Shown here: positions 1 through 7,953 of the stretch, piece by piece | Position numbering within the stretch: position 1 is the stretch's first letter | How the letters are laid out: every line of letters begins with the position of its first letter | Assembly: GCF_024623785.1 (NCBI RefSeq) | Contig: NZ_JANKBZ010000002.1 | Span: forward strand, 558,001 to 622,000 | Source: Archangium lipolyticum | GTDB taxonomy: Bacteria; Myxococcota; Myxococcia; Myxococcales; Myxococcaceae | Reading direction: 5' to 3' | Length of the DNA stretch: 64,000 bases | The notes under the pieces: generated by a model | What the model was told of the DNA's origin: nothing | The model's database searches: none | Seen by the model: only the letters and a program-made list of their open reading frames with translations | Position numbers and translations under genes: made by a program

Positions 1-2
1 TC

Positions 3-1307
3 CTGGCCAGCGGTGACCTGAACGGTGATGGCAGGGATGAGCTGGTGGCGGGGGATTCCAGGGCCGCCTATGTCGTGGGCAGCGCGACCACCACGAACGT
101 GGGGGCGGTCCACATCTACTCCGACGCCCTCTCCGGGAACGAGACGCCCCTGACGCTGTGGCCCTCCACGCCCACGGTGGGGGCGCAGCTCTTCGGGAAC
201 GAGGTGGCGGTGGGCAACGTGGGCGACGCCTCCGGCGAGGGACGGCCGGATCTGCTGGTGGGCTCGCCGAACTGGTCCACTGCTCGAGGCCGGGCCTTCC
301 TCTACTTCGGCCGTACGGGCCAGCCGGTGGACCCGGCTCCCATCGAGTTCCGGGGCCAGGCCAGCTCGACGAATTTCGGCCACGCCGCCCGCATCATCGC
401 GGACCTCAATGGAGATGGGTTGTCCGAGGTGCTCCTCAGCGCCGACGGGGAGAATGGTGGGAAGGGCAGGGTCTATCTCTTCTTCGGGCGCACCCGCGCC
501 AACTGGGTGGCGGCCTCGACCGGAAACGAGAGCGGCGTGACCTTCGTGCCCGTGGACAAGGCGGACCGCATCATCGAAGGGGATACGAGCCTCAACGTGG
601 GCACGAACACCTACTTCGGCCGGCGGCGGGGACAGGCGAACGTGGGAGACCTCGATGGCGATGGCAAGCCGGAGCTTTCGATCTCCTCGCCCTACGACAA
701 GGTCAACACCCTCTACATCTATCCCGGGAGCATCCTGATGGCCCGCAACGGCGCGACCGTGGCGGAGCGGACGCTGACGGTCGCGGACACGTTGCAGCGC
801 CTCACCTACGGTCCGGTCAGCACGGGAGGTCTCAATGGCTTCGGCGTGGACGTGGTGGCACGGGTGAACTTCACCGGTGGACCCGCCAGGGACCTGGTCG
901 TCAGCCAACCCGAGTCGAACACCCTTCGCCTCTTCCCGGACGGTGGGGCGTCGGGGTTCGTCCAGCCCGAGTGGTCCGTCACCGTGGCGAACGACCCCAG
1001 CATCACCGTCAAGCGCTTCTTCGGCTACACGCTGGCCTCGGCGGACATCAACCAGGATGGGTTGCCGGACCTCGTGACCGGCGAGTCCATGACCACCAGC
1101 GCCTCCGCCTGGATCCTCTACAACCGGGGGGGCACCGGAGCGCCGTTCGATCTCGTGGCCGGTGAAGGTGTCGCCCAGTCCCGTTTCAAGGGAGTCAAGG
1201 CGCTCGGGGCCGGTGTCGTGACGGGTGACTTCAACGGGGATGGTGCGCCGGACGTGGCGGCGGGCGATCCCTTTGATACCCCGGGGCGCATTACTGTGTG
1301 GTATTGA
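3..1307 (+). CDS. FG-GAP/integrin-alpha-like beta-propeller protein, 5' end outside the window
   Basis: The reading frame is already open at the first bases, so the start and any signal peptide lie upstream. The visible 434 residues carry repeated calcium-binding FG-GAP cores: DLNGDGRDELVAGD at the window edge, then DASGEGRPDLLVGSP, DLNGDGLSEVLLS, DLDGDGKPELSISSP, DINQDGLPDLVTGES and DFNGDGAPDVAAGDP. This DxNxDGxxD spacing is typical of seven-bladed integrin-alpha propellers on secreted or surface-anchored bacterial proteins. It ends in Trp-Tyr after the last blade, so no C-terminal anchor or sorting domain follows. A 46-codon peptide gene starts 12 bases after the stop and probably shares the transcript. 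The cellular role (adhesion or ligand binding) is inference; the fold call is secure. Confidence 0.9.
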   Translation: MASGDLNGDGRDELVAGDSRAAYVVGSATTTNVGAVHIYSDALSGNETPLTLWPSTPTVGAQLFGNEVAVGNVGDASGEGRPDLLVGSPNWSTARGRAFLYFGRTGQPVDPAPIEFRGQASSTNFGHAARIIADLNGDGLSEVLLSADGENGGKGRVYLFFGRTRANWVAASTGNESGVTFVPVDKADRIIEGDTSLNVGTNTYFGRRRGQANVGDLDGDGKPELSISSPYDKVNTLYIYPGSILMARNGATVAERTLTVADTLQRLTYGPVSTGGLNGFGVDVVARVNFTGGPARDLVVSQPESNTLRLFPDGGASGFVQPEWSVTVANDPSITVKRFFGYTLASADINQDGLPDLVTGESMTTSASAWILYNRGGTGAPFDLVAGEGVAQSRFKGVKALGAGVVTGDFNGDGAPDVAAGDPFDTPGRITVWY

Positions 1308-1319
1308 TAGAACTCGACC

Positions 1320-1460
1320 ATGCGGACGGAACCGAAGCAGCCACTTCCCAAGAAGCCCTACAGTCCTCCCCGGGTGAAGTCCGAGCGCATCATCGTGCCG
1401 GACCTGTTCCAGCCGACGAACTGCGACCCCTTCGGTGACCCGCGCCCTGAGTGCCTGTAG
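1320..1460 (+). CDS. 46-residue RiPP-like precursor peptide (candidate)
   Basis: A short ORF of 46 codons begins with ATG 12 bases after the FG-GAP stop and ends 9 bases before the kinase-like gene. A TAG lies just upstream in the same frame, so the ATG at 1320 is the only ATG start. No Shine-Dalgarno is obvious, so translation may be coupled. The N-terminal part is basic and proline-rich (PKKPYSPPRV) and fits the YxxPxL/V leader motif that RiPP recognition elements bind in lasso-peptide precursors. The tail has two cysteines nine residues apart (NCDPFGDPRPECL). A usual lasso core (Gly/Cys start with Asp/Glu at ring position 7-9) is not evident, and no B1/B2/C maturation genes are next to it. 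Precursor status is inference from position and leader motif; it may instead be a small substrate or regulator of the adjacent kinase. Confidence 0.5.
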   Translation: MRTEPKQPLPKKPYSPPRVKSERIIVPDLFQPTNCDPFGDPRPECL

Positions 1461-1469
1461 GTCCGGAGC

Positions 1470-2246
1470 ATGGCGCGGGTGTGCTTCGGCCGGTGGGTGT
1501 GCGAGGTCGAGGACGCGCTCCTCGACGCGGCCCGCCCCCGGTGCAGTGACGCGCCCTTCCTCGTGGAGGAGGGGCGGCCACGGTTGAGGCTCCGCCGGCT
1601 GGCGGACCTGGGCGAGGGGGCCCGGCCCTTTCAAACCGGCCAGCCCTCGCTCGGCGCCGTCCGGGTGGAGGAGGACGGGCTGGCGACGGATGCTCCCCTG
1701 GAGCTCCTCCCGGCGGAACTCGCGCTGCGTGCGCTCTTCCAACTCGCCATCCTGCGCCAGGGAGGTCTCTGCCTGCATGCCGCTGGCGTGGCCTTCGGTG
1801 AGGAGGCGGTGGTGGCCCTGGGCATCAGTGGGGCCGGCAAATCCACCCTCTCGCGGCTTTGCGTCCAGTCAGGCAGGGCCGCGCTGCTCTCGGACGAGGT
1901 GGTGGCGCTGTTGCCGGACGGCCTCGTGTGCGGCAGCCCCTTCCGCTCGGAGCCGGACCTGCCCGCCACACGCACCGAGGCTCGCCTGCACGCCTTCCTG
2001 TTGCTGGAGAAGGGGCAGGTCGAGTCGATCTCCCCGGTGCGCCCCGCGGCCCTGGTGGCTCCGCTGCTCGGACAGGTGTTTCAGGGGGAGGGGGGCACGG
2101 GGCTGAGCCTCGGCGCTGCGACGCTTCCGAGGCTGGGTGGCCTGATGGCGCCCGTTCCGGGATTCCGCCTGACGTTCCGCAAGGACCCGGCCGTGGCGGG
2201 TTTCCTCGACGAGTGGATGCATGGGCTCACGCCGTCCCGAGGATGA
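1470..2246 (+). CDS. HPr-kinase-like P-loop protein (HprK-related)
   Basis: 258 residues; ATG preceded by GGAG at a good distance. A Walker A loop GISGAGKST sits at residues 118-126, preceded by LHAAGVAF (His103) and followed by LLSDEVVAL (141-147), the arrangement of the HprK/PEP-carboxykinase-like kinase core. The true HprK N-terminal domain is missing. Proteins of this short type occur in peptide-modification cassettes; the paeninodin lasso-peptide kinase, which phosphorylates a C-terminal serine, is the best studied relative. Here the preceding gene encodes a 46-residue peptide and the following gene overlaps this one by 26 bases, implying translational coupling. The peptide has only two serines (15 and 21) and one mid-chain threonine besides Thr3, so a C-terminal serine kinase reaction cannot be assumed. 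Fold is well supported, substrate unknown. Confidence 0.75.
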   Translation: MARVCFGRWVCEVEDALLDAARPRCSDAPFLVEEGRPRLRLRRLADLGEGARPFQTGQPSLGAVRVEEDGLATDAPLELLPAELALRALFQLAILRQGGLCLHAAGVAFGEEAVVALGISGAGKSTLSRLCVQSGRAALLSDEVVALLPDGLVCGSPFRSEPDLPATRTEARLHAFLLLEKGQVESISPVRPAALVAPLLGQVFQGEGGTGLSLGAATLPRLGGLMAPVPGFRLTFRKDPAVAGFLDEWMHGLTPSRG

Positions 2247-3189
2247 GTGGGCGGCGTTCCTCGAGGCGAGCCCTCCAGGTACGCGCCTCTGGGTTCGAGG
2301 CGCCGGACGGAGCATGTACCCGCTGCTGCGCGGGGGTGATTCCGTCCAGGTGGAGCGCTGCTCGGACGTCTTCGCGGTGCGGCCCGGGGACATCGCCCTC
2401 GTCCGTGTGGAAGGGAGAGGGCTCGCGGCTCATGTGGTGTGCTCCGTGGCGCCTCTGCGTACGCGGTCCTTCCTCGGGCGCGCGGACGAGGGCCCCGTGC
2501 AGCTGCTGGGACGGGTGGTGGCCGTCCGGCGCTCGGGGCTTCGCCTGCCGGTGGGAGGCCGGCTCGTGCCATTGCTGCTGGCCATGCACCGGGTGGGTGC
2601 TCGCGCGGCGGGCAGCGCCTCGCTTCGCCGAAGCGTCCAGGTGCTGCGGGGCATCGCCTCTTCTCCGGCCACCCGCGAGCCGCGGCGGCGGTGGCTCGGT
2701 CCCATCGAAGTGCGGCTTCTCGCCCTGGAGGACGCGGAGGCACTGCTGCTCTACGCGGGGCATGCCCTGCGTGGCCCCACGGCTTTCCTGGGCGACTCGC
2801 TGCGGGAGCGGTGGTGTCAGGAGGACGGAGCGGTGGGCGCCTTCACCCGCCGGGGCCGGATGGTGGGCTTCGCGGTCCGGGAAGAGGCGTGGCTGCGCTA
2901 CCTCCACGTGACGGAGGAAGCGCGGCGGCTTGGGGTGGGGACGCGGCTGCTCCGGGAACTGGAGGGGTCCGCCGCCCGACGAGGCATCCGGGTGCTGCGC
3001 GCGGCGGTGCGGGAAGAGGAGGTGGCCTGCCGGGAGTTCCTGGCCAGCGGTGGCTTCCTCGATGTGCCTGGAGGGCAAGGAGCGGAGCGCCAGGGTCCAC
3101 CTTGGAGACAGTCCGGAGGGCCCTGGCGTGAGCTCGTGCACCCCCTGGGGGATGAAGCCCTCCCCCCATTGCATCGGCCCGGAGGGTAG
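2221..3189 (+). CDS. S24/S26 signal-peptidase-fold domain fused to GNAT acetyltransferase
   Basis: 322 residues starting inside the kinase-like gene (26-base overlap). Residues 20-125 match the S24/S26 peptidase-like fold: GRSMYPLLRGGD with the nucleophile-like Ser31, then RPGDIALV and a LLGRVVAVRRSG strand. Residues 160-290 match a GNAT acetyltransferase, with the acetyl-CoA loop RRLGVGTRLL at 235-244 and a C-terminal ASGGF. Remarkably, the whole protein contains no lysine, so the Ser-Lys dyad of active S26 enzymes cannot form. The first domain is therefore either a non-catalytic binding module or uses another base. Neighbours suggest it acts with the kinase on the upstream peptide, for instance binding or acetylating it. 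The fusion call rests on motifs; the function is inferred. Confidence 0.7.
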   Translation: MGSRRPEDEWAAFLEASPPGTRLWVRGAGRSMYPLLRGGDSVQVERCSDVFAVRPGDIALVRVEGRGLAAHVVCSVAPLRTRSFLGRADEGPVQLLGRVVAVRRSGLRLPVGGRLVPLLLAMHRVGARAAGSASLRRSVQVLRGIASSPATREPRRRWLGPIEVRLLALEDAEALLLYAGHALRGPTAFLGDSLRERWCQEDGAVGAFTRRGRMVGFAVREEAWLRYLHVTEEARRLGVGTRLLRELEGSAARRGIRVLRAAVREEEVACREFLASGGFLDVPGGQGAERQGPPWRQSGGPWRELVHPLGDEALPPLHRPGG

Positions 3190-3239
3190 GCCAAAAGCAC
3201 GGGGCCTTCCTTCCCCTCGATGAGAGCGATTCCCGCCCC

Positions 3240-4169
3240 GTGAGCAGCCCCTCTTCCTCTTCGACGAACGATGCCGCCCGCCTCCGCGCGGACGGGGCCC
3301 TGGTGCTCATGACCGCCTTCTGGGGCACCACCTTCGTGGTGGTGAAGGGGGCGCTTGGCCATGGGGACCCGTACTCCTTCCTCACGCTTCGGTTCACGCT
3401 CGGCGCGTTGGCGCTCACGGCCGTCGCCCGGCGCGAGATGCTCGAGCCCCAGACGCTGCGCCGGGGGCTGCTGCTGGGGGTCTTCCTCTTCCTCGGCTTC
3501 GTGCTGCAGACGGTGGGGCTGGTGTCCACCACGCCCTCGCGCTCGGCCTTCATCACCGGGCTGTACGTGGTGTTCGTCCCGCTGCTGGGGCTGATCCTCT
3601 TCCGGCGCATGCCGCGCGTCACTTCATGGGTGGGCGTGGTGCTGGCGGCGGTGGGCCTGCGCTACCTCACCGGCGCGGACGTGGGAGAGGGGGGATTGTC
3701 CGTGGGCGACTGGCTGACGCTGGGCTGCGCGATGGCCTACGCCCTCCACATCCTCCTCACCGAGCGCTACGCGTCGAAGACGGGAGTGGTGGCGCTCGTG
3801 GCCGTGCAGTTGTGGGTGGTGACCGTGCTCTCCGCGCTCTGCCTGCCCTTCACCGAGACCCGGGTGGAGTGGACGCCGTCCTTCATCGGGGCGGTGGCCT
3901 TCTGCGGCCTCCTGGCCAGCGCGCTGGCCCTCTGCGTGCAGACGTGGGCGCAGGTGCGCACCACCGCCGTGCGCGTGGCGCTCATCTGCTCCATGGAGCC
4001 CGTCTTCACGGCGGTGTACTCGGTGTGGCTCGGCTACGAGACGCTCGGCGTGCGCGAGTGGGGCGGCGGAGGTCTCATCGTGGTGGGCGTGCTGGTGGCC
4101 GAGCTGGGAGGCCATCTCCTCGAACGCCTGCGCGGGCGCGGGGCCACCGAGCAGCTCCCCGAGGTGTAG
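3240..4169 (+). CDS. EamA/DMT-family transporter
   Basis: 309 residues with about ten hydrophobic segments in two tandem EamA halves. The first opens with MTAFWGTTFVVVKGAL and the second with MAYALHILLTERYASK, both typical drug/metabolite-exporter starts. Arg and Lys cluster at the ends, as in inner-membrane proteins. Translation starts at GTG; no upstream in-frame ATG exists, and the SD-like sequence is weak. It follows the S26-GNAT fusion by 50 bases on the same strand, so it may be the last gene of the peptide/kinase cassette and export a product, or it may be independent. Substrate cannot be read from sequence. Confidence 0.8.
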   Translation: MSSPSSSSTNDAARLRADGALVLMTAFWGTTFVVVKGALGHGDPYSFLTLRFTLGALALTAVARREMLEPQTLRRGLLLGVFLFLGFVLQTVGLVSTTPSRSAFITGLYVVFVPLLGLILFRRMPRVTSWVGVVLAAVGLRYLTGADVGEGGLSVGDWLTLGCAMAYALHILLTERYASKTGVVALVAVQLWVVTVLSALCLPFTETRVEWTPSFIGAVAFCGLLASALALCVQTWAQVRTTAVRVALICSMEPVFTAVYSVWLGYETLGVREWGGGGLIVVGVLVAELGGHLLERLRGRGATEQLPEV

Positions 4170-4267
4170 CACGGGCCCGCTCCTCCGCCTGCCCGGCGCT
4201 CGGGTTCGTGGGGCGGTGGTCAAGAAGGCGCATGGGCCGTGGGGACACGCTATATCCAGCGCCTCCC

Positions 4268-5245
4268 ATGAGCGTCGAGCTGCGAAGGAACGGACTGCAC
4301 CTGGCTGGGACGCCGCTGGCGCTGGATGCCACGCGCAAGTGCCCGCTGTCCTTCGTCAGCCACGCGCACTCGGACCACATCGCCCGGCACGAGCGCACCA
4401 TCGCCACCGCCGCCACCCTGCGTCTCATGGCGCACCGGCTGGGGACGCTCAGCGCGCCGCTGCCGGCCCCCTACGGCCGCCCCTTCGCGCTGGGCTCGCT
4501 GACGCTGGAGCTGCTGCCCGCGGGCCACGTGCTCGGCAGTGCCCAGCTGCGCGTCACCCGGGAGGACCGCCGGCGCATCGTCTACACGGGGGACATCAAC
4601 CTCGCCCCCTCGCTCACCGCCGAGCCCGCCCAGGTGGCCGAGTGCGACACGCTCATCATCGAGTCCACCTTCGGTCATCCGCGCTACGTCTTCCCTCCGA
4701 GAGAAGAGGTGCTGGGGCAGGTGGAGTCCTGGGTGCGCCGGCACCAGGAGCGCGGCGCGGTGCCGGTGCTGCTGGCCTATGCGCTGGGCAAGAGCCAGGA
4801 GGCGATGAAGTACCTGTCGGACCGGGGCTTCCCGCTGGTGGCGCACGCCTCCATCTACGAGGTGACGAAGCTGTACGGTGAGCTCGGTGTCCCCATCGAG
4901 CCGCTGCGCCGCTTCGACGGGCGCGTCGAGCCGGGCGAGGTGCTCTTCTTCCCGCCGCACCAGGCGCGGGGTGGGGCGCTGGCGCCGCTCTGGCCGCGTG
5001 CCACGGCCGTGCTCACGGGCTGGGCGGTGGATGGGCCGGGGGCCACGCGGCGCTATGGCGCGGACGTGGCTTTCCCGCTGTCGGACCATGCCGATTGCCC
5101 CTCACTGGTGCGCTACGTGAAGGCCACCGGCGCCCGCGACGTCATCACCCTGCATGGCTTCGCCGAGGAGCTGGCCGAGGTGCTGCGCGCGGAGGGCCTG
5201 GATGCGCGCGCGCTCGGGCAGCCCAAGCAGCTCGCGCTCCTCTGA
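4268..5245 (+). CDS. MBL-fold exonuclease/RNA-processing-like hydrolase
   Basis: 325 residues. The metal-binding motif HAHSDH (residues 32-37) comes early, followed by AGHVLGSAQ, a GDIN metal-ligand strand, the IIESTFGHP segment and a late SDHADCPSL plus LHGF histidine. This is the layout of beta-CASP-related MBL nucleases annotated as ligase-associated exonuclease or mRNA 3'-end-processing-factor-like. The polar N-terminus has no signal peptide, so it is cytoplasmic. No ATP-dependent ligase gene is adjacent, so the DNA-repair partner often found with this family is not visible here. A strong hairpin follows the stop. The start was set at ATG 4268 because the conserved N-terminal strand begins right after it. 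Confidence 0.8.
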   Translation: MSVELRRNGLHLAGTPLALDATRKCPLSFVSHAHSDHIARHERTIATAATLRLMAHRLGTLSAPLPAPYGRPFALGSLTLELLPAGHVLGSAQLRVTREDRRRIVYTGDINLAPSLTAEPAQVAECDTLIIESTFGHPRYVFPPREEVLGQVESWVRRHQERGAVPVLLAYALGKSQEAMKYLSDRGFPLVAHASIYEVTKLYGELGVPIEPLRRFDGRVEPGEVLFFPPHQARGGALAPLWPRATAVLTGWAVDGPGATRRYGADVAFPLSDHADCPSLVRYVKATGARDVITLHGFAEELAEVLRAEGLDARALGQPKQLALL

Positions 5246-5262
5246 GCCTTCGAAAAGACAAC

Positions 5263-5290
5263 CGGGGACACGGCGCGAGCCGTGTCCCCG
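5263..5290. terminator. Bidirectional intrinsic terminator hairpin
   Basis: A perfect 12-base-pair stem (cggggacacggc / gccgtgtccccg) with a gcga tetraloop lies between the convergent exonuclease and DUF4382 genes. On the minus strand the stem is followed by a T-rich tail (ttgtctttt), so it should terminate the lipoprotein transcript best; on the plus strand the tail is weak. Confidence 0.8.
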
Positions 5291-5340
5291 ATCGGGCATC
5301 CCACCTGGTGAAGGAGGGCGGCAGGGGGACGCCTCCTGGA

Positions 5341-6267
5341 TTACTGCGCCGAGGCGGAGGTGAGGATGAAGGCCTGCGTCTGGTCCTGGCCGGAGGAGAT
5401 GGTGACGGGGGCCGGCACGGAGGGGTTGGTGGTGAAGCTCACGCCCGCGGGAGCCACGAAGTTGATCTTGTAGTTGCCGGGGACGAGGAACTTGAAGCTG
5501 GCCTCGAACACGCCGTCGCCGTTGGCGTCCGTCAGGGCGATCTCCTCGGCGGCGGGGGCGGCGGCGCCGTCGGCGTCGGCCTCGGCGGTGAGCGTGGCCT
5601 TGAACTGGCCGAGCGTCACGGCCTGCTCATTGATGACGGGCAGGCTCACCTCGGCGCCCTTGGCCAGGGTCACGTTCACGCTGCCGCTGAAGGTGATGTC
5701 CGCGCCCTTGATGACCGGCTTCATCACCCACTTGTCGCCCTGGCCGCGCTCCTTGCCGAAGCTCTGCGCCACGTCGAAGTCCACGAGGATGACCTTCTGC
5801 TCGCCGGAGATCTCCACGTCGCCGTCGAACTTCACCTTCAGACCGGAGGAGCTGAAGCTGGGCGTCTGCAGCTTGCCAGCGACCTTGGCGCCCTCGGGCA
5901 GGCCGGCGTAGTTGTCCTCGGTGGCGTAGATGAGGGTGCTGCCGTCGGCCTGCTCCACCTCGATGTAGGCGCCGGAGATGACGAAGCGCAGCTCGGAGTA
6001 GGTGCCGGCGGGGACGACCGCGTCCTTCACGATGTCCTGGGTGTCGTTGGCCAGGGAGATGAGGTTGGTGGTCGTCGCCTCGTCGCTGAGCACCACCTTG
6101 CCACCCTCACCCTGGAGGTAGACCTCCGAGATGGTGACGACGGCCTTCTTGAAGTCGCCGGGGGCGTCGGTCAGCTTGATGGTGACCTGGCTGTCGCCGC
6201 CGCAGCCGGTGAGCAGACCGAAGGTGAGCGCGAACAGGCTGAGCGTCAGAAGCTGGATGCGTTTCAT
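5341..6267 (-). CDS. DUF4382 lipoprotein
   Basis: 308 residues with a lipoprotein signal: basic start, hydrophobic stretch and lipobox LLTGC (Cys22). The mature part opens with QVTIKLTDAPGDFKKAVVTI, the hallmark of DUF4382, a beta-sandwich domain of bacterial surface lipoproteins, followed by the family's VPAGTYSELRFVI strand. A C-terminal half with ANGDGVFEASFKFLVPGNY resembles a carboxypeptidase-regulatory-like or Ig-like module. It is likely anchored in the outer membrane. It stands alone between a terminator and another minus-strand gene. Biochemical function is unknown for the family. Confidence 0.85.
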   Translation of the reverse strand: MKRIQLLTLSLFALTFGLLTGCGGDSQVTIKLTDAPGDFKKAVVTISEVYLQGEGGKVVLSDEATTTNLISLANDTQDIVKDAVVPAGTYSELRFVISGAYIEVEQADGSTLIYATEDNYAGLPEGAKVAGKLQTPSFSSSGLKVKFDGDVEISGEQKVILVDFDVAQSFGKERGQGDKWVMKPVIKGADITFSGSVNVTLAKGAEVSLPVINEQAVTLGQFKATLTAEADADGAAAPAAEEIALTDANGDGVFEASFKFLVPGNYKINFVAPAGVSFTTNPSVPAPVTISSGQDQTQAFILTSASAQ

Positions 6268-6344
6268 GGAGAGGGTGCTCCGGGGTTCGAGTTGCCACTC
6301 CCCAAAGCACTCCCCGTGCCGCGCCCCAACCCCTTGAAATCAGG

Positions 6345-6372
6345 CCCGCCGGGCCGTCGAGACCCCGGCGGG
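6345..6372 (-). terminator. GC-rich hairpin, probable terminator
   Basis: Nine-base-pair stem cccgccggg / cccggcggg with a ten-base loop lies 66 bases beyond the pentapeptide-protein stop on the minus strand. The downstream tail (cctgatttc) has only a short T run, so Rho-independent efficiency is uncertain. A smaller hairpin (gggaca/tgtccc) lies at 6383-6401. Confidence 0.45.
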
Positions 6373-6437
6373 TGTACCGGATGGGACAGGGGGAGTGTCC
6401 CGGGCCGTTCACTTCCCCCATCCGCGCGGGCCGCCCG

Positions 6438-7910
6438 TCACACCTCGCCGGGCGACTGGACGATGAGCTTCTCCTTGCCGCACACGTCGCAGCGCAGGTG
6501 GACGAACAGGTCCTCCTCGCTCTCCTCGGGCACCTCGCCCTCGGGAACGCCGAGCTCGCTCTTGCCCAGCGCCGGCACCTTCCGGGGGATGTCCTCGGCG
6601 GTCAGGGACTGCACGTACGTCATCTCCCGGTCGTGGCACTCGCGCGTCTCGGGGCCGGTGAGCCACGCGGGCTCCATGCCCTCGGGCAGCCGGCCGATGA
6701 GCTCCAGGTGCGAGAGGGCCTCGGCCAGGTACGCCAGGCGCCGCAGCCGGGCCTCCTCGGGGAGGGCGGCGAACACCTGGAAGCCCTCGAGCAGCGCCTG
6801 CCGGTCCTCGCCGGTGGCTAGCTGCGCCAGCTCCATGGCGGCGTCCGCGGACTCCAGCGCCTCCTCCCAGTTGTTCTCCGGGTTGAAGCCGGCCTCCAGC
6901 AGCGCGGTGTAGAGCTGCGTGGCGGCCAGCCGGCGGCGCACCTCGTGGGTGTGCTCCACCACCTCCTGGGGGAGCCGCAGCTCCAGCAGGGCGCCGGTGG
7001 TGCGCGGATCCACCGAGCCGGTGAGGTCATCCACCTGCAGCTCCTCGCGCAGGGCGTTCTTGACCGTCTTGGCCGCGGAGAAGCGGAAGGAGGGCACCAC
7101 GCCCACCTCGCGCAGGTACATGGCGGCGAGGTTGGCGTCCTTGGAGCCCATGCGCAGCGAGCGCTGGGCGCGCTCCACGGCGCCGGGGTCCGCGGCGGGC
7201 TTCTTGTTCTCCAGCCGCGTCTTCACCGCCTCGCGGTAGAGCGTCTCCAGGGAGGAGCCGGGAGGCAGGCGCGCGGGCAGCAGCGGGCGCAGGCCGGGCA
7301 CGTCCAGCACCCAGAGGGGCGGGGCCCCCATGCGCTTGAGGGCGCGGAAGAAGAGCTGACCCGGGTTGTCCTGGGGCTTGAAGGGGGGCAGCTCGTTCTC
7401 CGCGGGTTGCTCGGCGGCGGGGGCCAGCAGGGCTCCGGGGCCCATGACCCGGTCGCGCTGCTCGCGGGTGAAGGCGGTGATGCCCTGCACCGGGGGCGGC
7501 GGGGGCGGCGGGGGCTCCTGGCCATCCAGGCCGGTGACGCGGTCCATGTCCACGTCCTCGAAGTCCGCCTCCTCCACGCCCTTGGCGCCGGTGAAGTCGC
7601 AGCGCAGCAGCTTGAGCTTCTCGAAGGTGGCGCCCTCCAGGTTGGCGCCCCGGAAGTCACAGTCCTGGAGGCGGCCGCCGTGGAAGTAGGCGTTGGAGAG
7701 GTCCGTATCGCGGAAGTTCACCTTGGACAGGTCGCAGCGCTCCCACTCACTGCCCACCAGTCCCAGACCCGACAGGTCGGCATTGGCGGAAAAGAGCTGG
7801 GTGAAGGTCGCGCCCGTGTGCTCGGTGGGCACCTTGCCGGCCTTGCGCAGTCGGTTCCATTCCGCGCTTCCGTTCTGAAGGAGCTGTTCAATCGTGGGGG
7901 CTTTCGGCAT
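6438..7910 (-). CDS. Pentapeptide-repeat protein with long helical C-terminal region
   Basis: 490 residues. Residues about 44-125 form pentapeptide repeats of the A(D/N)LxX type (ADLSG, CDLSK, VNFRD, TDLSN, CDFRG, ANLEG, CDFTG, ADFED), predicted to build a right-handed quadrilateral beta-helix. A run of eight prolines near 133-140 links this to about 340 residues of charged, mainly helical sequence with no domain I recognise. The last 25 residues hold a single CDVCGK pair that could bind metal only together with a partner. No signal peptide, so cytoplasmic. Function unknown; pentapeptide proteins act as scaffolds or DNA mimics, but nothing here favours one. Confidence 0.75.
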   Translation of the reverse strand: MPKAPTIEQLLQNGSAEWNRLRKAGKVPTEHTGATFTQLFSANADLSGLGLVGSEWERCDLSKVNFRDTDLSNAYFHGGRLQDCDFRGANLEGATFEKLKLLRCDFTGAKGVEEADFEDVDMDRVTGLDGQEPPPPPPPPVQGITAFTREQRDRVMGPGALLAPAAEQPAENELPPFKPQDNPGQLFFRALKRMGAPPLWVLDVPGLRPLLPARLPPGSSLETLYREAVKTRLENKKPAADPGAVERAQRSLRMGSKDANLAAMYLREVGVVPSFRFSAAKTVKNALREELQVDDLTGSVDPRTTGALLELRLPQEVVEHTHEVRRRLAATQLYTALLEAGFNPENNWEEALESADAAMELAQLATGEDRQALLEGFQVFAALPEEARLRRLAYLAEALSHLELIGRLPEGMEPAWLTGPETRECHDREMTYVQSLTAEDIPRKVPALGKSELGVPEGEVPEESEEDLFVHLRCDVCGKEKLIVQSPGEV

Positions 7911-7953
7911 GGACCCGAATTTATCGGTGTGGTGAGGTCCGTGCGCCAGTCAA

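Noticed and set aside
1320-1460. Standard lasso-peptide cluster
   Set aside because: No B1/B2/C enzymes, no Gly-start core with suitable Asp/Glu; only the leader-like motif and kinase match.
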